From: JBJKRF01 sp046704785
GTDB taxonomy: Bacteria; Chloroflexota; Anaerolineae; Anaerolineales; Villigracilaceae
Direction: 5' to 3'
NCBI GenBank assembly: GCA_046704785.1
Contig: JBJKRF010000134.1
Location: 1 to 48,146 of the forward strand
Length of the DNA stretch: 48,146 nt
The notes under the pieces are model-generated. The model saw nothing but the letters and a program-made list of their open reading frames with translations. It was not told where the DNA came from and made no database searches. Positions 15,717 to 24,972 of the stretch are shown here, piece after piece. Position 1 is the stretch's first letter. Every line of letters starts with the position of its first letter. The translations under genes and the position numbers were made by a program.

Positions 15717-16722
15717 CCTGGTCTCCTTTGCTCACGCTGTGATAGGCCTTTTCCAACCAGGGCGCCAATACCATGCCACCTGCCAGGCCTAGCAGTCCGG
15801 CCACGGTTGCGAATCCAAGCGGGCTGACCGGCGCAGGCTGCGAGGAAGTTGGCGGAATTGGCGTCGCCACCGGAGTCGGTTCCATGGTGGGCGTTCCGCC
15901 GAGTTCTTCGGCTTTGATGGCGGCGGCGGCCACAGCTTCGCCGGGCGCATGCATCTGGTCTGAGTGACATTGGATACAGGTATCCAGCGAGGGCACGAAA
16001 CTGTGATCGGGCACCTGGTGCAGGGCTGCGAAATCATCGCTGGGCTCACTGGTCGCATTGGCGTTGAAGCCCAGGTGGCAGTTGACACACGTCACGCCCG
16101 CCTTGGCATGGGTGGAAAGCGGAAAGTTCTGCATGGCGTCTTTGTGACAGGTCATGCACAGCGCCGACGCATCTTTGTTGGCGCCGGTTCCCGTCATCTT
16201 CAAACCGGCGGTGTGCGGGTCGTGACAGACTGTGCAGGTCATGCCGCGCTGATAATGTGCGCTGGACTGCCAGCCTGCCGTGTTGAACGTCGGATCGGTG
16301 TGGCAGCGCGCGCACGATGCGGTGGATGTGTCGACGGGCATCGGGTCGACGGGGTGGTTGGGCGGAACGGGGCTATGGCAGGCCTGGCACGCCACGCTGT
16401 CTGACTCCGACTTGCCCGTTGCCGGGTCGTACCCGGTCGAATGGCAAACCAGGCAGGCGCCGGGTTTGCCCTGGGCCAGCCAGAGTTTTTGGAATGTGTC
16501 TGAGACCATGGATTGCCCGTGTGGGCCGTTCTGCCAGGAGTCATGAACGTTCGTGTGGCAGACGCCACAATCCATGTTTTGTGTAGTCCCCGGCGCACCC
16601 GGTGTAGCCGTGGAAGTTACGTCGGGTTGCGGAGATTGCGCGCCGGCCACTGCCAGACTGATTCCGGCGGTGACCAGCGCGATGATCAACGCGATCAGAA
16701 AACGTTTTATCTTCGTCATCAT
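15703..16722 (-). CDS. Octaheme membrane-anchored cytochrome c
   Basis: A 339-residue exported cytochrome with a signal peptide (about 1-28) and eight CXXCH motifs: CGVCH, CLVCH, CQACH, CARCH, CTVCH, CMTCH, CVNCH and CIQCH. Spaced histidines (for example HGQSM, HTAG, HDPHT, HQVPDH) can serve as distal ligands. A Pro/Thr-rich linker and a C-terminal helix (about 302-320) tether it to the outer membrane face. The gene order octaheme-ferredoxin-NrfD resembles quinol:cytochrome modules such as Nrf, Qrc or alternative complex III parts, but none matches fully. No Lys-coordinated CXXCK catalytic heme is present, so it is probably a conduit and not an enzyme. AGGAG lies five bases before ATG 16722. 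Confidence 0.88.
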   Translation of the reverse strand: MMTKIKRFLIALIIALVTAGISLAVAGAQSPQPDVTSTATPGAPGTTQNMDCGVCHTNVHDSWQNGPHGQSMVSDTFQKLWLAQGKPGACLVCHSTGYDPATGKSESDSVACQACHSPVPPNHPVDPMPVDTSTASCARCHTDPTFNTAGWQSSAHYQRGMTCTVCHDPHTAGLKMTGTGANKDASALCMTCHKDAMQNFPLSTHAKAGVTCVNCHLGFNANATSEPSDDFAALHQVPDHSFVPSLDTCIQCHSDQMHAPGEAVAAAAIKAEELGGTPTMEPTPVATPIPPTSSQPAPVSPLGFATVAGLLGLAGGMVLAPWLEKAYHSVSKGDQDDES

Positions 16723-16731
16723 GCATTCTCC

Positions 16732-17067
16732 TTACAATGTAGGGTGTGCTGGAACCGGCGCGGCGCGGAAGACTTCGCAGGTTAGGCAGGCCTCCTTCAA
16801 ATACCCATTGCTTTTGCGAAACACCTGCCAACAGGGTACATCGGCATTCGTCGCGGGGCACTTTGACATTTGCTCCAGTGAGCAGCCCTTTTGCTCCCAA
16901 CAAGGTTGTTGGTTGTATGTTCCAATGGGATGGGAACGGGTCTGCTGCGCTTCTGCTTGCCAGCGACGGTCGAGTTTGCCAAGCAGCCAGACCAAGCCAA
17001 TCGTGGCCAGCAGGGGAACGCCCAGCCGGAGTAAAAATCCAATTAAGACAGCCAGAAATTCGTTCAT
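16732..17067 (-). CDS. Small membrane protein with a two-CW-type cysteine domain
   Basis: A 111-residue protein with one N-terminal transmembrane helix (about 6-30). The soluble part has a CWEQKGC...C...PCW...CLTCEVF pattern, with six cysteines and two Cys-Trp pairs. This matches the two-CW cysteine motif found next to sensor domains in anaerobes and Chloroflexota; I infer metal or redox binding. It starts after a good AGGAG site (ATG 17067), 12 bases behind the 39-residue gene, and ends nine bases before the octaheme gene, so it is part of that operon. It may be an assembly or sensing subunit. Confidence 0.75.
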   Translation of the reverse strand: MNEFLAVLIGFLLRLGVPLLATIGLVWLLGKLDRRWQAEAQQTRSHPIGTYNQQPCWEQKGCSLEQMSKCPATNADVPCWQVFRKSNGYLKEACLTCEVFRAAPVPAHPTL

Positions 17068-17079
17068 GAGACTCTCCTC

Positions 17080-17199
17080 TCAGTGTGAGTCTTGTTTCGA
17101 CATGTGCCGTGTGAGCAACTCCCCCAGGCTCAAAACGAGTCCGATGGGGAGCAAAATGCGGAAGAAAAGGATGGTCAGGACAACCAATGCGGTGGACAT
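17080..17199 (-). CDS. 39-residue single-pass membrane peptide
   Basis: ATG 17199 is preceded by GAGG at about six bases. The peptide is almost entirely one helix (about 3-30, VVLTILFFRILLPIGLVLSL) with a short polar tail. The helix pattern (R-[IL]-x-x-P-[IL]-x-x-x-x-L) resembles the helix of the downstream 111-residue protein (LRLGVPLLATIGLVWLLG), which suggests duplication or a shared binding partner. The frame is open upstream to 17379, but that part crosses a terminator-like hairpin region and is not convincing. First gene of the minus-strand octaheme-NrfD operon. Confidence 0.6.
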   Translation of the reverse strand: MSTALVVLTILFFRILLPIGLVLSLGELLTRHMSKQDSH

Positions 17200-17337
17200 T
17201 CTTGCCTCTTTTCTGATTTGGTTCACTCTCAGTGTAGGACGCCCGCCGCGGGAAGACAATTCGTCCCGCACCCGATCTTTTTCTACCGGGCTCCCCCCAT
17301 GCGGCTCCCGTTTGGATCGGGAATCCACCCCAGGGCG

Positions 17338-17357
17338 TATGGGGCAAATACCCCATA
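17338..17357. promoter_or_regulatory. 20-bp palindrome upstream of the octaheme operon
   Basis: TATGGGG and CCCCATA face each other across six bases. The element lies about 140 bases upstream of the first gene of the cytochrome operon and beside the terminator of the response-regulator gene. It contains TACCCCA, similar to NarL-type heptamers. A role as the operator of the adjacent NarL-family regulator is an inference. Confidence 0.4.
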
Positions 17358-17359
17358 AA

Positions 17360-17407
17360 ACACAACCGGCGAGGGTCACTTTGCAAAATGATCCTCGCCG
17401 GTTGTGT
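17360..17407 (-). terminator. Hairpin terminator downstream of the response regulator
   Basis: A perfect 15-bp GC-rich stem (ACACAACCGGCGAGG, 17360-17374, with its complement at 17393-17407) is followed on the minus strand by a short T-run. It would end the two-component transcript before the cytochrome operon begins. Confidence 0.7.
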
Positions 17408-17466
17408 GATCCGACTTCGACTAACTTGTTCGCTTTAGCGGATGGTGAATTCGGAGAAATGGGAAA

Positions 17467-18114
17467 CTACGGCTGAATGATACCCTTACGGATGGCATAA
17501 CGCACCAACTCGGCGCGTGAATGCAGGTTGAGCTTGCGCATGATATTCTCGCGGTGACGTTCCACCGTTTTGGGGCTGATGACTAGCGCCTGGGCAATCT
17601 CTGGGTTGGTCGAGCCCTCTGCCAGGTATGTCAATACTTCCTGCTCGCGTTCCGTCAACACATTTCCGGCTGGATTGCCTTCCTGGTGGGGTTGGCCCAG
17701 ATAATCCCGCACCAGGAGCTTGGCCAGTGATGGGTAGAGATACACTTCCCCCTGCGCTGCTGTACGGATGGCGGTGAGCAGCTCTTCGGGCGCAGCCCGC
17801 TTGGGCACGTAGCCGCTGGCTCCCACCTCCAACATTTTGAAGAAATACTCCTGGTCTTCATGAATGGTGAGCGCCACGATAGCTAACGATGGAAAACGCC
17901 GTTTGAGTTCGCGCGTCGCGTCGATACCCGACAGATCGGGTAGGCCAATATCCATCAAAACGACGTCCGGCTTGAGACGCTCGATGATTTGGAGCGCCTC
18001 CGCTGCCGATTGGGCCTCCCCCAGAATTTCGATGTCGGCTTCCTGCTCGAGCAGCATGCGTAGCCCCATGCGTACCACGGCATGATCGTCGACCAGAACC
18101 AAGTGGATTGTCAT
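17467..18114 (-). CDS. NarL/FixJ-family response regulator
   Basis: A 215-residue two-domain regulator. The receiver domain has the acidic pair Asp9/Asp10, phosphoacceptor Asp55 (VVLMDIGLPD), Thr83 and Lys105. The C-terminal LuxR-type helix-turn-helix (about 152-212) contains LTEREQEVLTYLAEG and SPKTVERHRENIMRKL. Its start codon overlaps the stop of the upstream sensor kinase (ATGA-type overlap), so the two are coupled. It lies immediately upstream of the octaheme/NrfD operon in the same orientation and close to the ccm genes, making these likely targets. The signal is unknown. Confidence 0.93.
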   Translation of the reverse strand: MTIHLVLVDDHAVVRMGLRMLLEQEADIEILGEAQSAAEALQIIERLKPDVVLMDIGLPDLSGIDATRELKRRFPSLAIVALTIHEDQEYFFKMLEVGASGYVPKRAAPEELLTAIRTAAQGEVYLYPSLAKLLVRDYLGQPHQEGNPAGNVLTEREQEVLTYLAEGSTNPEIAQALVISPKTVERHRENIMRKLNLHSRAELVRYAIRKGIIQP

Positions 18115-19586
18115 TGCTTTTCCTCCCGTGGGTGATACGGCACGCTCACGTCCACCAGCGTGCCGCGTCCCGATATTGAGGTGACGGCGCAGGTGCCACC
18201 CAACAAGGTGGCGCGTTCACGCATGCCGATCAACCCCAGCGAGACGCGCCCCTTGTTTTTTTGGACGGCCTGCGGGTCGAATCCCCGGCCATCATCTTTG
18301 ATCGTCAGGTGTACATCCGCAGACCGACATTCCAGAGAGATCACAACGGTCGAGGCGCTGGCATGTTTGATGATGTTGTTGAGCGCCTCTTGTGTTACGC
18401 GGAACAGGGCAATTTTGACCGTCGGGTCCACATCACGCGCCTCTCCATCGAATTCCACGCTGATTTTCAAATGGGTGCGTTCTTGTACGGTGCCGGCGTA
18501 CCAACGCAGCGCAGCCGGCAGTCCCAGGTCGTCCAGGTGCGAGGGCCGCAGGTCTGAGATAAGCCGCTGTAATTCCGTCAGCGAGTTGGCTGCCAGGCTT
18601 TCGAGTTGGCGCAGCGTCGTCACGGCCTGGTCGGAATTGCGGTGTTGGATGGTGTTCGATAGTCCCCGTAGCCCCAACCCGATGGCGGTCAACGATTGCC
18701 CCGTCTCGTCGTGCAAGTCACGGGCGATGCGTTGGCGCTCGGATTCCTGGGCTGCCACGACGCGCCGGAACAGTTCGCCGCGCAATTCCTCGCGTTCCTG
18801 CGCCTCGGCCAGACGCTCTGTTTGTAGAACGGCGATCTGGTGCTGGACTTCCACCTGGAAGGCGCGCAGGAAACGGATGACGAATAACGAGGCGATCACT
18901 GCCGCCGCCGCGCGAACCAGTTGGATGGGGATACCGACCACACTCAGGAACAAGTTCTCGTTCAGGATGGTGGAGGGCGGCAACGCCGTCTGGTGGACGA
19001 AGAACTGTCCGATCAATCCGTACCAGCCGAAGGCCACAGCAGCCCAAAGCGCGTCCTGTCCGAAGCGTACCAGCCCCGAGCGGCGGAAAGCCCGCTGTTG
19101 GTAGATCAACCCGACGGCGGCCAGCAGCGAGGCCGGGATGCCCAGTGAATAGCGTGTCCAGGTATCGACGACATCCCACAGGTCGGTAACCGAATAATTT
19201 CCTCGCAGCATCAACATGCCAAAGACCCACACGGCAACCAGCCCGATGGGAATCAACAGCATGACGCGCTGGTCGTCTTTGGTTTTGGCAATCAGGTAAC
19301 TGCCGAAGGCCGCCAACGAAAGAAAGGAAAACGCCAGGATGACCAGCCGGAAGGCGTAGAATCCACCCCACTGTGTGAATTGCAAACCGAGAAGCGGCCC
19401 GATTCGTTCGACCATTTCCAGCCACTCGTGCGCTGCGTGCACCACGCCAAACACCCACAACGGCTGTAAGGCGTGTCGCAGGCGGGGGTCGGAGGAACGG
19501 TCCCCTTCCAGGGCAACGACCAGCCCCATACTGAAAAAGGCCAGTCCATAGAAAAAGTAGATCAGAATGAACCAGAAATCTGCCAT
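18111..19586 (-). CDS. Membrane sensor histidine kinase (NarX/DesK-type HisKA_3)
   Basis: A 491-residue kinase. The N-terminal half is a bundle of about seven transmembrane helices (1-240) without an obvious periplasmic sensor domain, so it may sense the membrane or a bound ligand. A coiled segment (245-280) leads to the HisKA_3 dimerisation box RIARDLHDETGQSLTAI with phospho-His292. The HATPase domain has the N box (VTQEALNNIIKHA) and the G1 box (DDGRGFDP), and LGLIGMRERATLLGG closes it. AGGA precedes ATG 19586. It is paired with the overlapping NarL-type regulator. Confidence 0.93.
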   Translation of the reverse strand: MADFWFILIYFFYGLAFFSMGLVVALEGDRSSDPRLRHALQPLWVFGVVHAAHEWLEMVERIGPLLGLQFTQWGGFYAFRLVILAFSFLSLAAFGSYLIAKTKDDQRVMLLIPIGLVAVWVFGMLMLRGNYSVTDLWDVVDTWTRYSLGIPASLLAAVGLIYQQRAFRRSGLVRFGQDALWAAVAFGWYGLIGQFFVHQTALPPSTILNENLFLSVVGIPIQLVRAAAAVIASLFVIRFLRAFQVEVQHQIAVLQTERLAEAQEREELRGELFRRVVAAQESERQRIARDLHDETGQSLTAIGLGLRGLSNTIQHRNSDQAVTTLRQLESLAANSLTELQRLISDLRPSHLDDLGLPAALRWYAGTVQERTHLKISVEFDGEARDVDPTVKIALFRVTQEALNNIIKHASASTVVISLECRSADVHLTIKDDGRGFDPQAVQKNKGRVSLGLIGMRERATLLGGTCAVTSISGRGTLVDVSVPYHPREEKQ

Positions 19587-19671
19587 TTGATCCTTTTAGG
19601 CCTTCAGGATTTTTGTCGATTCCCGAAGCCCTGTTCTTTTCCTCTGGTTGGCCTTTACGTGCTTGAAAACT

Positions 19672-19690
19672 GACGGCGCAAGCGCGCGTC
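19672..19690 (-). terminator. Possible terminator downstream of the zinc-ribbon secreted protein
   Basis: GACGGCGC and GCGCGCGTC form an imperfect hairpin, with a short T-run on the minus side and a longer one on the plus side (TTTTCTTTTT). It lies nine bases beyond the stop at 19699. Weak because the stem has a bulge. Confidence 0.3.
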
Positions 19691-19698
19691 TTTTCTTT

Positions 19699-20619
19699 TT
19701 AAGTCTCGTTTCTTCTTAGTTTCGCTCCACAGGCGCGACAAAAACGATCGCTGGCATGGGCACGTTTTCCGCATTGTGAACAGTAGATGTTCGTACTCTC
19801 GTTTTCGTCGTTGCCTTCTTCTTCCTCTTCATCCTCTACTGTGTGCCTTTTCCGTGACTTGCTGCGACTGCCGCTTCGCCCGGCCAGCCAGTACCAAAGC
19901 GCGCCGCCTACTACCAGGATAATGCCGATGATACCCAATATCCAGGGCAACCACTGATTCAAATCGAAGGCAGGTTGGTCGAGCGAACCGTTGCCACCCG
20001 GCTGGACGCTCAACGAGGAGGCGCTCAAGGTGTCATCGGATTTGTCGTAGCTGACGCTCACCTTGAAGTTTTCTCCGGCGGGCAGGTTCGAGAATGTGCC
20101 GGAGTGATACACGAAGCCATCTTTATCGGCCATGACGTTGGGCAGCGCAGGGTCAGAAGTGATGTTCTTGGCGTTGACGGCGTCTTGCAAGCGGACGGTC
20201 ATATTGTCAACGGCATAATCACCCGGCCAGTTGAACACAAACTGACGGTGAATGCCCTGCTTTTGAAGCGGCGCGTAATATTCAATGTGATAGACGGCCT
20301 GGTCTGTCACATTGAACGTAACCACCGACCAATTGCCTTCGACGGTGGAAGGCTGGTGTTCGACATCTATCAGGGAGCCGTTTTGGTTCTCTGCCACCGC
20401 ATGCAGGTCGGCATTGCTTGGAATGCGTAAACTGACTGCGACCGGCAGGGGAACGTCGTTGAGAGAAAAATCATAGATGACCAACACCGAAGGCTGATCG
20501 TATTCCGGCCAGAATTGCACATCAAGCGACGCAAATTTGATTGCTGTTTGTGCGTTGGCTTTGGCCGGCGCGAAGAACACCAGCGTCAGGAGGATTGCCA
20601 CCACTAAGAGCTTACGCAT
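19699..20619 (-). CDS. Secreted/membrane protein with C-terminal cytoplasmic zinc ribbon
   Basis: A 306-residue protein with a cleavable-looking signal peptide (about 1-23, ending AKANA). It has a beta-rich external domain (about 24-215, no cysteines), one transmembrane helix (about 224-245) and a strongly charged segment with an acidic run (EDEEEEEGNDE). The final zinc ribbon is CSQCGKRAHASDRFCRACG. I do not recognise a named family. The layout (external domain, one helix, cytoplasmic zinc ribbon) echoes the zinc-ribbon protein of the ccm operon and is common in Chloroflexota. GGAGG lies upstream of ATG 20619. It appears monocistronic. Confidence 0.75.
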   Translation of the reverse strand: MRKLLVVAILLTLVFFAPAKANAQTAIKFASLDVQFWPEYDQPSVLVIYDFSLNDVPLPVAVSLRIPSNADLHAVAENQNGSLIDVEHQPSTVEGNWSVVTFNVTDQAVYHIEYYAPLQKQGIHRQFVFNWPGDYAVDNMTVRLQDAVNAKNITSDPALPNVMADKDGFVYHSGTFSNLPAGENFKVSVSYDKSDDTLSASSLSVQPGGNGSLDQPAFDLNQWLPWILGIIGIILVVGGALWYWLAGRSGSRSKSRKRHTVEDEEEEEGNDENESTNIYCSQCGKRAHASDRFCRACGAKLRRNET

Positions 20620-20874
20620 CTACCAACCTCCAACCCGATCGATGTTGCAGGGAGGGTTTGTGAGTGTGTCCTTGGGCCCTCGTTTGCCTCCCGCGATATG
20701 CTGTAGTGAGAAGACAACCGGATGCGTGGAGTCGTTCTCCGGGTGCGTTTGATGTCGCGATTCATATCCCGTAGGGCGGTCTGAATTTGCACGATGCCAC
20801 TGATCCATAATACAGAATCTTACCATGAACGGCCTGGGAGCATGTGTGCCATTTGGCACGAATTTGGATGAAAT

Positions 20875-21794
20875 TTATCGCTCTGAATCAATCCCCGCTT
20901 GACGCAGAAGTTGCCACATCGTCCAGTTGAACGGCGTCGGCACACCGTTTTCTCGCCCGGCGCGTACCACGGCCCCGCAAATTGCGTCGATCTCAGTCGC
21001 GGCGCCGCGGCTGATGTCTTGCAGCATCGATGAACGATTGTGCGCCGTCTGCCGGGCGACGGCTTCCACGGCTTGTTGCGGATCGTCGAAAGCGAGTTGC
21101 ACGCCCAACGCCCCGGCCACGGTTGCCGTCTCCTGCGCCAGAGCCGCCATCACACGGCGCGCGCCAGGGCGATTGAGCAGGTCGCCGTTCGGGATGCCCA
21201 ACAGCGCCGTCAGCGGATTGATGGCCGCATTAATGACCAGCTTGCTCCATACCAGCGTGGTCGCATTGGGGACAGATTCCACCCGAAAGCCGGCTCCACG
21301 TAACAGAGCGGACAGCGCCTCCAGGCCGGGATGCGCTTCGAGCGAGAGCGGACCTTCCCCCCCGGCGCGACTCTGTCCGGGCGCGAGCAGAGTCGCCCCC
21401 AGGGAGGTTACACCCAGCGCCACGCGCGATGGTCCCAAGGCGGCGGCCAACGTCTCACGGTTGCCCAGTCCATTTTGCAAGCTGAGCGCCACTCCATCTT
21501 CCGCGAGGCAGGTAGCCAGTTGGGCGGCCACGCGTTCCGTTTGCCAGGCCTTGACCAATACCAGCGCCCGTTGCGCCCCGCGACAGGCCTGCGGATCGTC
21601 CGTGGCCCGTACTGTTGCGACAATTTCGCGCCCATCCAGCTCGGTCAGGCGCGTGCCGCGGGTGTTGAACGCCTGCAAAGCCTCCTGCCAGGTGCCCAGG
21701 AGAGTTACATCCACCCCGGAAGACGCCAGGCGCGCGGCGAACAACGTCGCCAGCGCGCCTGTCCCTGTGATCAAGAGTGTGGGTCTTTTCTCGC

Positions 21795-21798
<4 letters not shown>
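20875..21798 (-). CDS. panE: 2-dehydropantoate 2-reductase (ketopantoate reductase)
   Basis: A 307-residue NADPH-dependent reductase making pantoate from ketopantoate in pantothenate/CoA synthesis. The N-terminal Rossmann motif is TGTGALATLFAARLASSG. LVLVKAWQTE and SLQNGLGNRE follow the family pattern, and the catalytic lysine lies in VWSKLVINAAINPLTALLG. The C-terminal helical domain has RSSMLQDISRGAATEIDAICG. ATG 21798 overlaps the panB stop as ATGA, which fixes the start; upstream in-frame codons are panB sequence. It is coupled to panB, the preceding enzyme of the same pathway. Confidence 0.93.
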
Positions 21799-22673
<875 letters not shown>

Positions 22674-22937
22674 CGGTACCCTCCAGTTAAGGTAGGGGCC
22701 AGCCCAGGATTCGCGACATCTTTCCCCTTGCCGCACTGGACAGCCGTATTGAGGAATAAATGCCGTCACGTTCAGAACGATACGCGCGGTGGCTCTATTA
22801 TACTCTTTCATTTTTGGCTCGTTGGGATTCATCGTGATAAAGGGACAGAAGTGGGGAAGGCTGTCCATTCCCCACAAATCTGTTTCATTTCCTGTTATTC
22901 CCGGAGGCCTCATCTTCCCCCCCTTTTGATTCTGTCC

Positions 22938-22943
22938 TATAAT
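22938..22943 (+). promoter_or_regulatory. Possible -10 box for the YtxH gene, in the panB/YtxH divergent region
   Basis: A perfect TATAAT lies 60 bases before the YtxH-like ATG. On the minus strand another TATAAT (22797-22802) lies about 125 bases before panB. Neither has a convincing -35 element. Nothing else is recognised in the 329-base region 22674-23002. Confidence 0.35.
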
Positions 22944-23002
22944 ATTTTTATCGAACACCAACGCAGGGGCGCCTGCGATTCCTTTGGAAAGGAGAGCATA
23001 TC

Positions 23003-23251
23003 ATGCGACGTATCTTTGGATTTTTGATCGGCGTTTTCGTCGGCTGGCTGGTTGGGTCGACGCTTGCTCTGTTGTTTGCCCCACAAACCGGTACGGCATT
23101 GCGCGATGAGCTTCGCTCGCGGAGCTCCAGCGTTGCCGGAGAGATCAAGAGCGCGGCGGATCTCCGTCGCGCCGAACTGGAAAGCCGTTTGGCGGCTTTA
23201 CGCGCGCCGCGTGCGCATCCGGCCGGAAAGTCTGCCACCCCTTCAGCCTGA
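23003..23251 (+). CDS. YtxH-domain small membrane protein
   Basis: An 82-residue protein: one glycine-rich N-terminal helix (FGFLIGVFVGWLVGSTLALLFAPQTG, about 5-30) followed by a charged amphipathic helix (LRDELRSRSSSVAGEIKSA). The GxxxGxxxxLLFAPxxG pattern is that of YtxH proteins, general-stress or envelope-associated proteins without a defined reaction. GGAG lies about 9 bases before ATG 23003. Its last nine bases overlap the end of the convergent glycosyltransferase gene. Confidence 0.8.
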   Translation: MRRIFGFLIGVFVGWLVGSTLALLFAPQTGTALRDELRSRSSSVAGEIKSAADLRRAELESRLAALRAPRAHPAGKSATPSA

Positions 23252-24412
23252 ACGACGGGGCATCAACTTCCCGTAAAACTCAGCCGCGCGCGCCATATTG
23301 CGCCTGTACTCGGCCCGCTCTGCGATTACCGCTGCATTTTCTTCGGCAGCCTGCCTTCGCAGGGCGGGTTCGTTTAATCCACGCAGAATGGCCGCGGCCC
23401 ACGCCGAGGGGTCGCCAGGGTCGACCAGCAAACCATTCCGCCCAGAAGTGATCCATTCACGGATCGACTCAAGGTCGCTCGCTACCGGAAAACAGCCGCA
23501 GGCCATGCCCTCCAATAAAGAATTCGGCGTGCCGTCGTGAGTGGATGGCGAGACGACGACCTGCGCCGCACGGAACAGGTCTGCCATTCCGGCGTGATCC
23601 CGCGCCGGAAGCAGCTCCACCGCGCTGGCTACCCCCAGCCGCGCCAGCCTCCGGACGGCTTCGCCTTCCCCGGCCATAGACGCGCACGCGAAGCGCGCGT
23701 CGGGGCGTTCCTTGAGTACCAGCGGGATGGCATTGAAAAAGGTATCATTGCGCACGTAAGCCCGAAATCCACGCGGATTGAACACCAGTGGCGTTTCGAC
23801 GAGGCTGCCGGGCGGGAAGAAGAGGTCGCTGCGCACGCCGCCGTTGCCGGGCGCCACCAGCGTCGGACGACCGGTTTGGAAGCCCCATTTTCGCGCCAGG
23901 CGCAGGTCGCGCTGGCAATCGGTATGCAGCGCATCGGCTACCTTGAGAGTCCATTGGGTGTAATGGCGCATGATCGGCGTGGACGGGGCGTGCAGGGTAA
24001 AGTCGTTGCCCCAGACCGAAACCAGCAAGGTGGCGGCCCCGTAGGCGTCTGCGGCCAGCATGCCTTCGTAGGGAATGCGCATGGCGTGGATGATGTCCGG
24101 TTGCACGCGCTCCAAAATACCGCGCAGGCGGCTTGCCGCGCGGGAAATCGTCACAGGGCCGAGCCATTGTCGGAGCGCGGTACGCAGGCGCAGGGTGGAG
24201 GCGCTCCATACGCCGCCGGAGCGGGAGGCGCCCGCAGCACGGGACTTTGCCCCGGAGAAGGCAACCGGCACCAGTTCCAGTCCTTTTAAATCCAGGGCAG
24301 GCTGGCAGGCAAACGTGGAGGCGAGGTGGACTTCATCGCCCCGCTCCACAAAATAGCGCATCCATTGGAGGGCGGTGGGGGAACGGCCATCGGCGACAAA
24401 TAGGATTTTCAT
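23243..24412 (-). CDS. Group 1 (GT4-like) glycosyltransferase
   Basis: A 389-residue GT-B fold enzyme. The N-terminal domain opens with MKILFVADGRSPTALQWMRYF, and the middle has DIIHAMRIPYEGMLAADAYG and SVWGNDF. The C-terminal nucleotide-sugar domain ends with VVVSPSTHDGTPNSLLEGMACGCFPVASDLESIREWI, the ExxxxxxE-type motif of GT4 enzymes. Substrates cannot be inferred; a role in cell-envelope glycan or exopolysaccharide synthesis is likely. I chose ATG 24412 because residue 1 starts the family N-terminus, although the frame is open to 24487. It is a single gene, convergent with YtxH. Confidence 0.88.
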   Translation of the reverse strand: MKILFVADGRSPTALQWMRYFVERGDEVHLASTFACQPALDLKGLELVPVAFSGAKSRAAGASRSGGVWSASTLRLRTALRQWLGPVTISRAASRLRGILERVQPDIIHAMRIPYEGMLAADAYGAATLLVSVWGNDFTLHAPSTPIMRHYTQWTLKVADALHTDCQRDLRLARKWGFQTGRPTLVAPGNGGVRSDLFFPPGSLVETPLVFNPRGFRAYVRNDTFFNAIPLVLKERPDARFACASMAGEGEAVRRLARLGVASAVELLPARDHAGMADLFRAAQVVVSPSTHDGTPNSLLEGMACGCFPVASDLESIREWITSGRNGLLVDPGDPSAWAAAILRGLNEPALRRQAAEENAAVIAERAEYRRNMARAAEFYGKLMPRRSG

Positions 24413-24537
24413 GCTGCCACTATACCAGAGAATCGCTGCGAAGTTGGTGCGTGGCCCTCCAAGATCCTCCGTTGCAGGAGGCTCCAAGGCTACATTTCAG
24501 ACTTGTAGGGTATCGCTGATGAGTCTTCGTCGCGTAA

Positions 24538-24546
24538 TGCTATAAT
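24538..24546 (+). promoter_or_regulatory. Extended -10 promoter (TGCTATAAT) for the receiver gene
   Basis: A perfect extended -10 element lies 39 bases before the receiver ATG. No clear -35 hexamer is present, consistent with an extended -10 promoter. The same nonamer precedes dnaE and, on the minus strand, secA. Confidence 0.55.
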
Positions 24547-24585
24547 GAAGGGGTATCCTCTCAAAATTAGCGGTCTGGAGACTGC

Positions 24586-24972
24586 ATGACCAAAATCCGC
24601 GTACTGCTTGTGGAAGATAATCGGGATAACCAGGACATGATGCGTTTCCTGTTAGAGCGCGCGGGCTACCTGGTCTATACGGCAGATAATGGCGTCGAAG
24701 CCCTCCGGCGTGCTCGCGATATTCGTCCGGACGTGATTTTGATGGATTTGTCGCTGCCGGAACTAGATGGCTGGAGTGCTGCCCGCGAGCTCAGAGCAGA
24801 CGAAGACCTGAAGGATATTCCACTCATCGCTGTTACAGCACACACTTTGCCCGGAGACCGCCGCAGAGCATTGGATGCGGGGTTCGATAGTTATATTTCC
24901 AAGCCGATCAACGTGCGTACGTTCGATAACATGGTTGCCAACGTGGTTGGTAAACGCAATCGTCTCCCATGA
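24586..24972 (+). CDS. Stand-alone response-regulator receiver (CheY/DivK-like)
   Basis: A 128-residue single receiver domain. The acidic residues Glu10/Asp11 (LLVEDN), phosphoacceptor Asp54 (VILMDLSLPELDG), Thr84 (IAVTAHTLPGDR) and Lys106 (ISKP) are all present. There is no output domain, so it signals by protein contact. The sequence is closer to DivK-type receivers (NRDNQDMMRFLLERAGY) than to CheY. Its stop overlaps the start of the SH3b gene by four bases. Confidence 0.92.
   Translation: MTKIRVLLVEDNRDNQDMMRFLLERAGYLVYTADNGVEALRRARDIRPDVILMDLSLPELDGWSAARELRADEDLKDIPLIAVTAHTLPGDRRRALDAGFDSYISKPINVRTFDNMVANVVGKRNRLP

Noticed and set aside
22674..22961. 96-residue N-terminal extension of PanB
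   Set aside because: No similarity to PanB, and a good ribosome binding site precedes ATG 22673.
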